Source: Eutypa lata (Eukaryota; Ascomycota; Sordariomycetes; Xylariales; Diatrypaceae). Taken from it: a DNA stretch of 64,000 nucleotides. Numbering within the stretch: position 1 is the stretch's first letter; every line of letters starts with the position of its first letter. The DNA lies in the NCBI GenBank assembly GCA_022661535.1, contig JAKULF010000001.1, positions 2,976,001-3,040,000 on the forward strand. The letters are read 5' to 3'. Position numbers and translations under genes: made by a program. A model generated the notes under the pieces. That model had not been told where the DNA came from. It saw nothing but the letters and a program-made list of their open reading frames with translations, and did no database searches. This document shows positions 22,176 through 34,700 of this stretch, piece after piece.

Positions 22176-23324
22176 CTAACCCAGTGGATCCCACCTAACA
22201 CGAGTCTCGCCAAAGAGCCTCTCCCTCTTGCCTTCGCTGCCGACCTTCATCCACTGATTCTTCCGCTTCTGCTGCCACTGTGAGTCATTCTCCCTCCCCT
22301 GGCACCGACAGCAGCTCCAGCCAAAAGCCTCGCCGTACAAGCTGAGCAGCTCTTCTGCGTCGAGCTGTTGCCAACCGTCGAGACCCATAACCACGCTCTC
22401 TTCCTGAGATGCGACCTCAAAGATGCTCGGACCCGACTGCCGAGAACAGATACTACAGCAGGTGGAAGAGGCGCGGGATCTTGAGAGCTTCGCAGATGGG
22501 GGGATAGGCTGCTTGTGTAGGTAAATCGACTCTGGGCTCAGACTTCCAAGTCTTGCCGTTCCGCTGGGGTCGTAACGGAGTAATCGATGTTTCTGCACTG
22601 TCACTCGCTTTTGCATCTGGATATCGAGCACAAGCTGCCTTATTAGCTCGACTCGTTGTTCAACGGGAGAAGCTGGCCACTGTTTCTCCCTCTCCAAGTG
22701 TTGTATTCGCTGGGAGACCTGTCTTATATCAGCTGGTGGTTCTAACATGTGACTACTACCTATCACGTGAAGACGAACCATATCATTTTGAATTCTGCGC
22801 ATCATAACCTCCTCGCGAAGCAATGAACCCATAGTCTGCGTCCAGTTGAACGTGATTGTGGTTCCGTCTTCGGCCACTTTCAGCCCGACTAGGTCCGTGT
22901 CATTGACGATGTGACCTTCTCTGATGCCGCTGTTCAGGACGCCCTCTCCTAGCCTTAGATGGGCGACCCGGTTGTCAAAGCCATAGTGGTGCCATAAAGC
23001 TGCTAAACGCTCCCCCGTGATGCTATCGGGGAGACTATCTTGTCGTGTCTCGAAGGATACCATGCCATTTTCGTACACCGACGCCTTGGCATCATACTTA
23101 TAGTCTATTTGAATCCACGAGCCCGAGTAAAGTGTCACAACTAACTTAGGCACCCAGCAGTTCAGGAATCGGTTCTCTATCCGGCGCATCTGGCGCCTTG
23201 AGATGTGACGCAGAGTAGTCCATTGGTATGCAGGATCGCCATTATACGTTTCGATTAGATTTTCCAGAACCATATCAACTATCTCCTGAGGCAAGCGGTG
23301 CCAGCGGCTGGTTGTAGACTGCAT
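22176..23324 (-). CDS. F-box-like fungal protein
   Basis: A single-exon gene of 382 residues. The N-terminus has a degenerate F-box-like segment (HRLPQEIVDMVLENLI, residues 9-24), the pattern by which such proteins bind Skp1 in SCF ubiquitin ligases. The middle contains a WIQIDYKYDAKASVY strand-rich stretch, and a helical charged region (QRIQHLEREKQW...). The C-terminal third has two CxxC pairs (CCSIC and SCCRC) that could bind zinc together. No leucine-rich or WD repeats are visible, so the substrate-binding part is of no class I know. Many such F-box genes are expanded and lineage-specific in ascomycetes. Confidence 0.72.
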   Translation of the reverse strand: MQSTTSRWHRLPQEIVDMVLENLIETYNGDPAYQWTTLRHISRRQMRRIENRFLNCWVPKLVVTLYSGSWIQIDYKYDAKASVYENGMVSFETRQDSLPDSITGERLAALWHHYGFDNRVAHLRLGEGVLNSGIREGHIVNDTDLVGLKVAEDGTTITFNWTQTMGSLLREEVMMRRIQNDMVRLHVIGSSHMLEPPADIRQVSQRIQHLEREKQWPASPVEQRVELIRQLVLDIQMQKRVTVQKHRLLRYDPSGTARLGSLSPESIYLHKQPIPPSAKLSRSRASSTCCSICSRQSGPSIFEVASQEESVVMGLDGWQQLDAEELLSLYGEAFGWSCCRCQGRENDSQWQQKRKNQWMKVGSEGKRERLFGETRVRWDPLG

Positions 23325-24070
23325 TATTGATCAGAGTATATTTGAAAGTCAAAATTTCTAAACATAACAATGCAAATGTGTTATAACATGCGACAAGAGT
23401 AGGACATCACAGGCTTACAAACATCCCACATCTCCTAGAGAGCTCACAGGTTGTATATAAACGTGTTGTCATCCTTCAATCCCACAATGTCAGTTGCTCG
23501 TTCGACTACCAGCCAATACTAATATATCACCGGATCTAGAAGCAAGGCGACCACACCATTAACTTGGATTATGCATATCCCTAGAGTAGCATTGTATAGA
23601 GTGGAACGGTTGAGTCGTCCTTGCTATAGGCTGGACGCGTTGTGACAGGGCCTTATCCGTATTTCGTACGGGCGTAAGGTGCGTATACTTTATGAGCTGG
23701 TTGGTTTGTGTTGTGGTAATACTGTAATACTACCTTGCACAGTGGCTGCCTGTTAAATTAAAGCCATTTCTAGAAGCCACTTGGTGGTGGGGCGGTCGGG
23801 ACTTGCCTATACATACTGATTATAGGGCGGTTTGGGCGGGTACAGCGGGAGGGGCCTCAGGAGCGGGGCTTAGGCGCAGATTTACAGATTTGACAGCAGA
23901 AACTAGGCCAGGACCAGCCTAGACTTCACGTGGGACATGGCCCCAGGCCCTCTGCGCAATCTATTTTCGGGAATCGCGAATTCGTGTTCCCGTCCAACAA
24001 CAACATACCCAGCGTGCCGGGATAAAGGGGAAGGGCAGATAGAATTTCCATTAAGCTCTTTACCTCAATC
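23325..24070. promoter_or_regulatory. Divergent promoter region, F-box gene and RdRP gene
   Basis: About 745 bases between two divergent starts, so both promoters should be here. A locally GC-rich patch with GGGCGG-like strings lies near 23770-23870. No specific site can be assigned. Confidence 0.45.
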
Positions 24071-27000
24071 ATGCGACGCCATAATGATCTGAATAGGCCT
24101 AACGGGAATCTGACGGCTAATTCTGCGACCCGTCGCACGAATCTGGCAATCGACAGCATTCCCGGTCGCACAGCGCCCTGTCATAATATGTCTCGGAATT
24201 ATAGGGCCCCAACGTCGCTACTAACGGCGGCACCACCTGCAAGATGGAGCGATGAAAATCAATTCTCCACCCAATTGAGTAGTAGTGCTTGTACGAACTC
24301 CACGGCCGTTTCTAGCAGTGAGCAGACTGCGGTGGGGTGGAATTCTCAGGTTGACAAACAATTCCCGTCGTTATCACAACTCGACCAAGAGCCGTATTCT
24401 CCAACTTCTGAAGATGAAGAGGCTCTTGAAGAAGCTTGGACCGAGTATACGTTGAGTCAATCACAGTTGAGCCAGTCACAGTCGAGTCCATCGCAGTTGA
24501 CCGATTTGGGGTCTTCATCGCAGATTCAACACGACCAAGTTCCATCACCAACTAGTTCTAGCACGACCACCGCCTCACATGGTCCTTTGTTTCCTCAAAG
24601 CTCGGCCACTACTAGCGAGCAGAATGAGGGAACGGTGGTAAGTGTGCAATCGAGCCCAGATCTAGTTGGGAGAGTTACAACACCAATTGCTTTGGAAAGG
24701 CGCCTTGGACTTGTTTGGCGTATGTTGAGAGCTTTCTTTTCTCTTGAAGATACTTAATTATAGTGGTGTCGTATTGGCTAATCGAAACCGGTAGCACAAC
24801 TTCCCGTTGGTCTTGAATGTGCCCCACTTCCTATAGCATGGGAGTTCATGCGTGCTGCCCTTCATTGCTCTCTCAATCCGGTATATATAGACGTGCAGTA
24901 TGAAGAGAAGTGGTTAGATCAAGAAGCCCTATGGGCTAGCTTAAAGGCACATCCTGCTTTTGAGGATCGAAAGCTCCCTGATATGTGCGACCCCCGGGCT
25001 TGGAACTGCAGCATCAATAGCAACTTCCGGTCGGGGTCTAGAGCTGTTGTACTGACAGCGTCAACGAGCTTAAACAAGTCTGATATCGGCCCGATATTGC
25101 TGCTAGAACTCCATCCATTGGCATATGAGCAGTCATGTCGTCTCCATCGCAGATTTGGTTCAGACAGATTTCTGGATTTACGAATGCCAGAACTTGACTC
25201 GTGGAAATCCCATACTCTCACCAGAGAGGTTTTGAGAGAAACAGTTGCTCGTTGGCTTACAAATGATGTTCATCGATTCCTTGGTCGAGATTGGGCTGGT
25301 TTTTGGATCAGAAACGAAGGCCGTAGATTGACGAAGAAAGACTCCCATGTGAGCCCAGAACCCGAAGAAGCGATAGGATATGAAAAGGTCTCGTTTTTTG
25401 CCGTAGATGGCGTAGACTTCTTACCAACGCCGGCGCCTTCACTATTGAACATTGACCACCCTACATCAAGGGTCAGATGCAATAGGAATGAGATGCTACA
25501 ATGGCTTTTGCAATTTGATAAAAATAGGGAGGAGCCATATCTGAAGTTCTTCTCTCGAGTTTCACTAGGTAAAAGCTACCCCCAGTGATATATATATATA
25601 TATATCTTTCCTCTGTATTGCTAATCCTCTTTTAGGTCTCACTAAAGCTGCACCTATCATTGTCTTCCAACAAGATCAGCTACGTCATCGTGACGATGAT
25701 ATCCCATCTCCGGTTGAGAAAGTGATGAATGATGGTATAGGCCGAATATCACGTAGTGTTATGAGAAAAATTCGAGATGAACTTGGCTTCACAGACACCC
25801 CATGCGCAGTACAGGCTCGCCTCGGTAGTGCAAAAGGTATGTGGATTATTGATGTGACAGATTCAGGCCAGGATGATTGGATAGAGACCTTCCCATCACA
25901 GCGGAAATGGAAATGTGACTGGTCGGATGAATACCACCGGACACTCGAAATCAAGGCATGTGTGGCACCTCTAAGGCCAGCCAATCTCAATCTTCAGTTT
26001 CTTCCAATTCTAGAAGACAGGGCCATCGACAAGCTGCGTATGAGGAACGCCATCGGCAACCAGTTGGCTGTTGAACTAGGACGGGATCTTGAGTCAATGA
26101 AAGTTGCCATCAAGCATCCGGAGACGTTCAGGCAATGGCTCCGAGACTCTTCGATTCACACCGAGAGCCGCATCCAACACCGCGAAGTTCCTTTCTTGGG
26201 AGGTTTACCGGACGTCGAACAGGACAAGATGGCTTTCCTTGCGGATGGTGGTTTCGATCCAATGCAGCAGAAGTACCTCCAAGATCTAGTCTACCTTTAC
26301 CAACGGAAGAAGTGCGAAAAGCTAGAGAAGGACCTGAAGATAAAGATCACCCGATCAACATACGCTTTCATGGTTGTGGATTTCTTGGGCGTCTTGGCGC
26401 CTGACGAAGTACACCTCTGTTTCTCATCCAAATTCGGCGAAGGGCCCGATGAATACCTGGATCTAGACGGGATGGATGTTCTTGTCGCACGGTCGCCGGC
26501 TCATCTTCCTAGCGACATCCAAAAAGTCCGAGCAGTCTTCAGACCTGAACTTCGTGGCCTAAAGGACGTCATCATTTTTCCGCGCACGGGCGTGCGCCCC
26601 TTGGCGGACATGTTATCTGGAGGGGACTACGACGGGGACAAAGCCTGGGTATGCTGGGAGCCGGAAATCGTAGACAACTTCGAAAGCCAGCCCTTGCCGC
26701 CCAAGCCGGAATTCTCACTACAACGGGACGACCTCAGAGTCGGAGCGTTCTTTGAACAGTATGGACGAGATCATTATATTGATGCTATGATCGAGAAAGC
26801 ATTTGCGTTTAACCTGAAGCCAAAACTCCTTGGTGTTTGCACATCATTTAAGGAAAGGCTCGGCTATTACTATAATAGTATTAGCAATAGATCAGTCATC
26901 TCATTGAGCTGGCTCCTGAGTGAGCTCGCAGACCAAGCCAAGAACGGGATCATATTTGACTTCCGGCATTGGAAGGATATTCGAACTCGGTTCTTAAGAG

Positions 27001-27893
27001 AGAAACTACCGCTGCCAGAGCTAGCCTATAAGAGCAAGAAGACACCCCGCTGGATAGAAGCAAACCACATCATCGATCATCTGAGGTTTGTGGTGGCCAA
27101 GGGCGTGATCGAGGACGAGCTGATATCCCTGAAAGACTTCTACAAGCTGGAGCCTGCGAATACGTATGACGCCGACCTGACGGGCTACTGGAAACAGTTC
27201 GAGGTAGCTGTCGGACGACTTGATCGGAACGGCATCCCCCAGGCTGCGTGGTTCGCCAACCTGCGCCGGAATTTGCGGGACGAGCTGACGGCCTGCTCCG
27301 AGGAGTGGAGAGCGCGGATGAAGCCGAAGAGCAACTACCGACTCAACGTCCTGGAAGTCTACGACCAATGGCGGAAGATCGAGCCTTCCATGTTAACCGC
27401 GAGTGCCGAGAACGACGACGAGCGCCGTCTCATCGAGATCGTAGGCGCTTTTCTGTTACAGACGGACACCCATCATTCAGACCTGAATCATTGGCAGCTA
27501 CTCAAGGCTAGCTTGTCGTTCACATTGTTCTACAAGAGCCACAACAGCTTCGTGTGGCAGGTTGCCGGGCGACAATTGCAGTTTATCAAAGCCCTGAAAT
27601 CCTCCAGTAGTGATGGTAGCAGCAGCAGCTTTGGCGGCAGCGGGGTCCCTATTCCCGTGATGCCAAGTCTCTATGCTGCTCTCAGGCCTGATAACAAGTA
27701 CATCAAGCGGATCATGGCGAAGGGAGATAATAACGGCAGAAGAGCCGCCGCGGAATATGACTTTGGAGGTGATGACGATGACAATGATGACGATGAGTTT
27801 CAGGATGCGGAGGAGCAGTTCATCGCTTATCCTGACCTGGGGCTGGAGTTGGCTGGGTTGGAATCGGCTGTTGGGGGCCTGTCGGTGGGTTGA
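24071..27893 (+). CDS. RNA-dependent RNA polymerase (QDE-1/RRP-like, RNA silencing)
   Basis: Cellular RdRP that copies single-stranded RNA into dsRNA for Dicer in quelling or meiotic silencing. Three exons, 24071-24719, 24795-25568 and 25636-27893, give 1226 residues in frame. The first 215 residues are low-complexity and Ser/Gln/Pro-rich with SQSQ repeats, probably disordered. The catalytic double-psi barrel motif is DYDGD at about 805-809 in LSGGDYDGDKAWVCW, the DbDGD signature of eukaryotic RdRPs, preceded by RTGVRPLADML. The family C-terminal helical region follows, and the extreme C-terminus is acidic (Asp-rich run near 1180). Intron 2 contains a (TA) run. Nothing is broken. The true start could lie in an upstream exon I do not see; length is close to QDE-1. 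The gene sits about 23 kb from RIP-mutated repeats. Confidence 0.94.
25589..25609. repeat. (TA)n microsatellite in RdRP intron 2
   Basis: A TA dinucleotide run of roughly ten units lies inside the second intron of the RdRP gene, between the GTAAAA donor and the branch-point-like GCTAAT. Confidence 0.8.
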
Positions 27894-28603
27894 TTGGGAA
27901 TAGGTTATGATAATGAATCTGTGTATTACTTGGATAACGGGTCATCTGGCTCGGAAGTGTGTTTTTTATTACGTCAACGGCCTTGGGATTTGTTTTAGTG
28001 TGTCTATTGGTATTTGGCTGATGTAATGTCTACCACTATGACTTCATGTTTGATAGTATGTTGCGTTCAGCTGATCTAGAGTTGCAGAATATAAGGTAGC
28101 GATAGGAAGTGATATTCATCTAGCTAAAAGATATCTTTAGATAGGTACCCTACAGGAGAACTACTGTAGATGGTAGTGAGCGTCGGAATAAGGCAATTCC
28201 TACTCCAATGCCTTTCTTGTGTAATCATCCCCCTATTATCCAATGCGTGGCCACACAACATCATCCGCAACAGTTCTCCGTAAAGGCTGCAATCTCTGAA
28301 GTGGCCTGAAATGAGAAGTAGTTTGTGTTATAGACATTATGAACAAATCAGCTTTGATCAATTATTGCGATTAATGCTATAGGGGCATTCGTCGGATAGG
28401 GGGTCATGGAAACCCTAAGCACAATATGGTGTCACTCATTATCCACTGATATTAATAGCTCGGACAGTAAGTTTTCCATACAAATTTATCAAGTATGTAG
28501 GGATGAGAAGCTATGATCTACTTTACTACATACTCGAAGAACTCACATACCGACCGTGTACCTCTTGATATCCCCGGAGCCTCATCAATGAAACTGCTTA
28601 TCC
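27894..28603. other. Intergenic between convergent RdRP and dynamin genes
   Basis: This holds the 3' flanks of two convergent genes. No gene or repeat was recognised. Confidence 0.5.
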
Positions 28604-31160
28604 TCAGCCACGCAGCACAAGCATTGCCTGCTTCAAGCAGGAGATCTCATGCTCCAGTGTCTCCCTGGTCCTCTTACTAGAAGGTTCCTCCTCCGTGATC
28701 GATCTTAGCTGCTCGCTTGACATCGACAAGACCCGCTCTGGGCCGAAAACTCGAAGAGCGCTTCGACTGTCGCTCAACATGAAGTGATCCACTACCTGCT
28801 GGTAGATGGCGTCGACAAACCGGGCCCGAGCAACTTCGTAGTACGCTTTCAGAACATCGTGTAGGTCGTCGCAGATCTGATCAGCATCTGGGACACTTGG
28901 AGACATCGCAGCCATCATATTGCTTCTGGGAATATAGGGTTTACCCTGAACCACCTGCATAGACTCAGCCACCTTGGCGGTCTTCTGCTGCTGTCGAATT
29001 TGTCTATTCTTCCTCAAGCAGTCTTCAAACATTGGGTTACATGTAATTGCTTTCCCCTCGCATTCAATTCGGAGAAGGAAGCTGCTGTGGTCCATGGCGC
29101 GTTGGTAGCAGTCCACAAGATCGTTCATGATGAATAAACGAAGTTGATCTCGTACTCCGTCATCTGGACAAGCCTCTTTGAGGGCTACGTGGATGAAATG
29201 ATGGACAATAAGGATAGCATTCGAGACGTGTGCCAAAGTCACATCCTTCCATTTCTTGGATTGTTCCCTGAACGCAACAGGTAGCATGGTGCTTCCAAAC
29301 TGAATTGGAAGTTAGTTCATGTGCAAAAGTAAGCACCCACAGGAGGTCTAGGGATATCTTACCGTGCCAAGTTCTTGGCCACGCGCAGTTGTGTATATCC
29401 CCCGAATGTATCCCGTGATGTCTTCCCTCAACGGCTCTGGGCAGAAAATCGGGTCTCCAAGCAGCTCTACTAGTTCGGGAAACTCGGCATCGTCTGGAAT
29501 ATCAAAGAAGGTATTGTAAAGATCATTGCGGGTTGAATGATCAGGAAACAACTCGTTCTCAGATATTTCACCAGGAAGACCATGATTGCCAATTGGAGGA
29601 GTGCCTGGATGAGAAGATTCCTGGGCTTTTCCTTCATCATGAAAATTACGGCTGTGTCCTTTGGAGAAGAGAGTTTTTGCGAAAAGCTCACTTATCTCAC
29701 GGATCCGAGTGACTAGTCGCATCTCTGGGTGCTTGTCGAATATCGGATCACCGGTGTAGTAGGCGTCGATAGCTAAAGTTGCGAGCTCTCGGTATCGGGA
29801 TGCTATATGTCCGAGATACGTACGCTGCTCATCAGATGTCGCTCTCGAAGCGCCCAGTCTTTCCAAACGCTTCTTGTTTCTCTTCAGCCGGGTGGTAATT
29901 TCCCGTGTCACGTTCGGGAACTCGTGTCTTGTGCGATCCATGAGCAACTTCGGCAACTGATCACGAAGGGCGGCAATTCCCAAGCGCGATCTGTCTAGCT
30001 GGCTCCAAGGGTCCTTGTTGAAGAAGGCTTGCTCAGCCGCATGACGTTGTCTCAAACTGGAGGTGGTGTCATCTGCCCCACGATTCCGGACTACAAAATA
30101 GCCAAGCTTAAGCGGCTTGCGATCTCCTCTGACTATTTCGATAATCGTGTCTCGAGTAGCTGCTTCTGGGAGCAGATCGGGTTTTGTGAGAACACCGATG
30201 GTGCGCTTGCCCTCCGGGTCCACCTCTTCTGCACGTGCAAATATTTGCTGTGTGGCAACGTCTGATGTGCAGGGAGCCACCGCAAGAATGCTAAAAGGAG
30301 ATTAGAGTGCTTTAGGACAATGCTTGACATAGTCAGCTTACATGGTTCTTGTTTCTTTCATGTAGCTATGAACCATCGACTTCACCAATGGAATATCTTC
30401 CTTGGTCGTCACACCTATCATTCACAATTAGCATGGTCTCCATATGTTATGGAGGTACACATACCTGGCTCCGTTACCTCAATAATGCCTACAAAAGTTA
30501 GCAAGACGAGTCTTCTTCAATGAAACTTGGACCTGACCTGGGACGTCGATGATAGTGATATGGTCTTCCTTAGGGCCAGTGATTTCAATCCGTAGAACAT
30601 CCTCACTAAAGGCTGGCGCAGGGTCATCTGGGTCAGCTCCCGTGCGAAGTCCCATCGCTGCGGCGGCCTGTATTTATAATAAGCAACATTAAGCCCACCA
30701 GGTTCAAACAAGGGTTATATGCCCACCTTCTGAAAGACGTCCTGAAATGATGGACTCTTCGGGTCAAGGTTGGTAGCATCAATCCGGAACTCCTTCAGTC
30801 TAGCTGCTCGCTCGCTAGAGCAACCAACCTGGGGACGAATGGTTATAGTGATGTTCTCGGTCTCGTCCCGTCTGCAGATGATTTCAGTGGGGTAACGGGT
30901 GCAAAGGTTCACTGCACGCGGGAATGAGAAGCCTGTTAAGCCTTCGAGCACACTTGACTTTCCGGCGGATTGGTCACCGACTACAACGAGCTATATCATA
31001 TGTCAGGGTAGTAAATGTGAAAGAAGGTGTGGCTATATCTTACTTGAGGTAATGGGACCATAGAAGTGATATTGAGCCGTCGTAGCTCATCAATCTTGTC
31101 GAGTAGGGCTGGGTCACCCAAGCTACTCTGACCATCATCGCTTGCCGAATTGGGCATCAT
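28604..31160 (-). CDS. Dynamin-family large GTPase (Mx/dynamin-like)
   Basis: Membrane-remodelling or antiviral-type GTPase of the dynamin superfamily. Seven exons (31160-31044, 30990-30727, 30667-30538, 30488-30465, 30414-30342, 30290-29363, 29299-28604) give 743 residues. GTPase motifs: G1 GDQSAGKSS (44-52), switch-I region ATRYPTE-like CTRYPTEI, G3 DVPG (168-171), G4 TKPD (238-241). A helical middle/stalk region follows, and the C-terminal 100 residues (DLHDVLKAYYEVARARFVDAI...) match the GTPase effector domain. No PH or proline-rich domain is visible, so it resembles Mx-like or organelle dynamins more than classical endocytic dynamin. Exon 4 is only 24 bases and encodes the residues just after DVPG. 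Many such paralogues are accessory genes in ascomycetes with unknown roles. Confidence 0.92.
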
Positions 31161-31760
31161 ATTGGCGGTTATCACGTAAAGACACAGTTATGATAAGTAT
31201 GGGACGATGAAGTGAAGGTAAGACTTGAAGAGGAAATGACTTGGGGTCACTGGCAGATCCGGGCTTTATTTATATCTGTTTTCACACACCTTTAAGGTAA
31301 TAACAGCCACCAAGGTAAAAAGCTCCAAAGCTCTCTCTTCTCTTTTCCTTCAATATCCTTCTAATAATAGTTTATGTCCTTTTGCCATGAGCTGCAGTTA
31401 TCCATTTTCAACTCCTTATCCGACTACCCGGACACTGTGCAAACGGAATATCGGCTCAGGACATATCCCTTCATTGAAGAAGGTTCACACGCCAGCTATT
31501 CGCTCGAGGCCAATGGAATCAGATCTGACAAACGTAGTTTTTACCGTTGCTAGGTGAGCACAATATGAGATTATTTGTAGCCAGCAGTAATTACTCATAT
31601 GATGTGCAAAGAAAATATCATTATGAAGTAACTGGAAATCCAATCAAGAAAATTAGCGGGTGAACACACTTCACTTAACCCTTATTCCGACCTTCCTCAA
31701 AGTAGATAGCAGCATAGTCTAATCTCTGTTTGCTTGATGCTACTCCGAAGAGGCATCTTT
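31161..31760. other. Intergenic between dynamin and AAA genes
   Basis: Promoter region of the dynamin gene and 3' flank of the AAA gene, which are transcribed in the same direction. Nothing else was recognised. Confidence 0.45.
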
Positions 31761-34700
31761 TTACCTTGGCCACCCTCCTGCCCCTTGCTGAGGGCCACCT
31801 TGTCCAAACAACGGTTGCGGCATACCCGTCAACGGTACGTTCGATGACGTGTTTTGACCTGCTGGCTGTGTGTGTACGTTCTGATTCGACGCCGCTGGTG
31901 GATTAGCAGTGCCTGGTTGCATCCCCATTCCCATGCTTCCTATACCTGCATTTCCCATCCCGGGTTGCCCCATTCCTGCACTGGCAATCCCGGGATTTCC
32001 CATACCAGTGTGCCCTATATAGCTCGGACCTGCATTCCACGATTGGAAAGATGGTATTCCTCCTTGGTGCTGCGGTTGGGTCCCGAACCCCTGAGATCCA
32101 CTCATATTCAGTCCAGTTTGGGCTCCGTACTGCATCGTGTTCGGCTGCTGCGAAGGGTTCCACCCTCCAAAGCTCCCAGCTCCCTGCTGCCCCTGACCAA
32201 ACCCCTGGCTACCAAAACCGAACGGGCTCGCTTGATTTGGATTGAAAGCATCATATCGCTGCTCCTTCTTCAAATTCAACATCTCGTCACCGCGCGAATG
32301 CTTTACCCCATACAGGTACGAATTGAACTCCATTGACACTCTGGCCACTTTTTCGAAGTGCTCCCTCTTAACATTGATAGGGCCAGGAATATTGCCATCT
32401 TGCTTTTGCCACTCGGCTAATGCTACGGCCGTCTGGAACGCGTTACGGATCTGTCTGCCGTTTCAGACGGGCTTGAACTCTGGCTTGAACTGTTGCTCGT
32501 TCCACAGGTCGGCAGCGAACTTCATGATGTCTAGTTGGTGGAACTTGACATGAACGGATTCATCATTTGGAGCGGCTTCAATGGCCAATTTTTCAGTGCG
32601 CTTGATTTGCATTCCCCATATCTTTTCCGTTTGTGTCCCACTAAGGGGTGGATAGTACAAGGCCATTGACATGCGTGACTTGAAAGCTTCATCGAAAGAG
32701 CCGACTTTGTTGGTGGTGAGAAATAGGACGCCTTCGTAGTATTCCAGGACCCGGAGAAAGACTGCGAACCATCAGTACTTTTGGTCGCGGGGCTTGAGCT
32801 ATTTGTTTTGACTTACCAGACACCAAGGCGTTACGTTCAATGTTATCCTGACTTCTCTCGGCTAAGAAAACATCTGCTTCGTCCAAAAGAAGGACACAAT
32901 CCCAGGCCTGGGCCATTTGGAACGAGTTTTGTAAGTTCGACTCAACGTCCTTGGGGGTCATTCCAAGATCACCTATATTCATAAGACCTTTACTCTCATG
33001 TCTAGAAGATATCCCGAGGCAGAGACATACCACATGTAATAGGAAGTAAAGGCTTGTTGTAGTACTGAGCAACCGTTTCTGTTAACTGGTTAATATCCCA
33101 CTGCCATAACTGTGTCAATCTCCACTCTGTGATTTTACTACTTACCCGCCGTCGAAGTCTTGCCTACGCCAGGAACACCGTGTAGTAGGATGACGAGTCC
33201 CTTTCCTGTGTGTCTCTTTAGCTTTGGTATAACATGTTTTGGGGGTAGCACACACCTTTGTCTTGGATAAGATCGAATTGCCTCCTTTCCGACTTCTTCT
33301 TTGCGAAGTGTGTCGCCATTAAAGACTGGATGACCGACCTATGATTGGGATCTATTTCAAGATAGTCCCATGCGGAAGGTTCCGGTCCCATTCGCTTTAG
33401 CGTTTGCTCGTTATAACCAGGTCTCGTTATTCCAATGGGTATGCATGCTAAGTAATTCGTGTTTAGAGCCGATCACGAGAAGGATGTAGAAGACTCACCC
33501 CAACGATGAGTTCGGAGAACAAATGCAAACACCCTATCTGGTAGCAGCATGATATTATCACCTGTTGGTGGTATCCGGTCATGGTCCCCAAGAGCCTGCG
33601 TCTGGTCCATATAGTCGAGAATCCTTTCGGCCAAACGCACATCCCAAACTCGATCATCTTCTACCAAATCGCTGGGTTTGCCTTGAAGCTCATGTTCGGG
33701 GGTCTTAGATAACTCATGTTGTAAATTCCCTGGATTCCAACTCGGAATGGATTGCAAGCATCGTTGGAAGTCGACGACCACAGGACTCTCGATAACTTCT
33801 GGTATTTCTGATATGGAGCCCATCGTTCTTGAGTCTGGACGTTGTAGAACATTACCTGATGGTTCCCGAGAGAGACTCTGGCCGCTATAATAGCAATATG
33901 AGAGTTTAGTGTACGAAATAAAGTCTTTACCCCTTTCCATAAGTGAATTTCGATCAACGAGGCCCTCCGTTTCGGCGACATGTAAAGGTATGATTGGTAG
34001 CGATCGAATGCCTTGGAGATCCTTGAATTCATCCAACTTAAAGGTTTTCCTAACACGGAAGAATTCGAAGCCATTAAAATCAATATAGAAACAGTCGATG
34101 TTAAATGGGTCACACTTCGTCTTGCTGAAGATGCCACCGAATTCTAGGTGATCTCCCTGTCGTTGCGAACGCAAGTAGGGTCTACGCCCCCCAGTTCCTT
34201 GCACCACGCGCCATAGCTTTTGTGGCACTGTCACATCCTTGACATAGATAATACTACCAGGGCTGAACAGATACCATAGTTCATAGAAGTATACTTCATC
34301 CACTTTTGCTGTTCTCAGTGCTTTTTGGAGAGGGAAGATGTACTCATCCATGAATGACACCAGTAGCCTCAAATCTCGGGCCGCTTCCTGACGTTCCTCC
34401 AATGTTAACCTAGTGAAGTCGTATCCCGGTTCGAAGAAATTTGGTGATGATATTCCAATTGAGGGTTTGACTTGGGATGATTTATCGTCAACTGTGCTTC
34501 CTCCTTTTACACCCTGTTCAGAGCCCATTTGTGTCGGAAGCATTGCAACGGATTCCTCACAAAGTTGGTCTAGTTCGGATTGTCGCTGTCGAATATCATC
34601 TTCACAGTATACGAGGATCTTAAACGGCCTCAGAAGAGTTGCAAACGGATACCATTGCGCAGATGACTTATCGGATGCCATAGTAGCAAGAATGTTCCGA

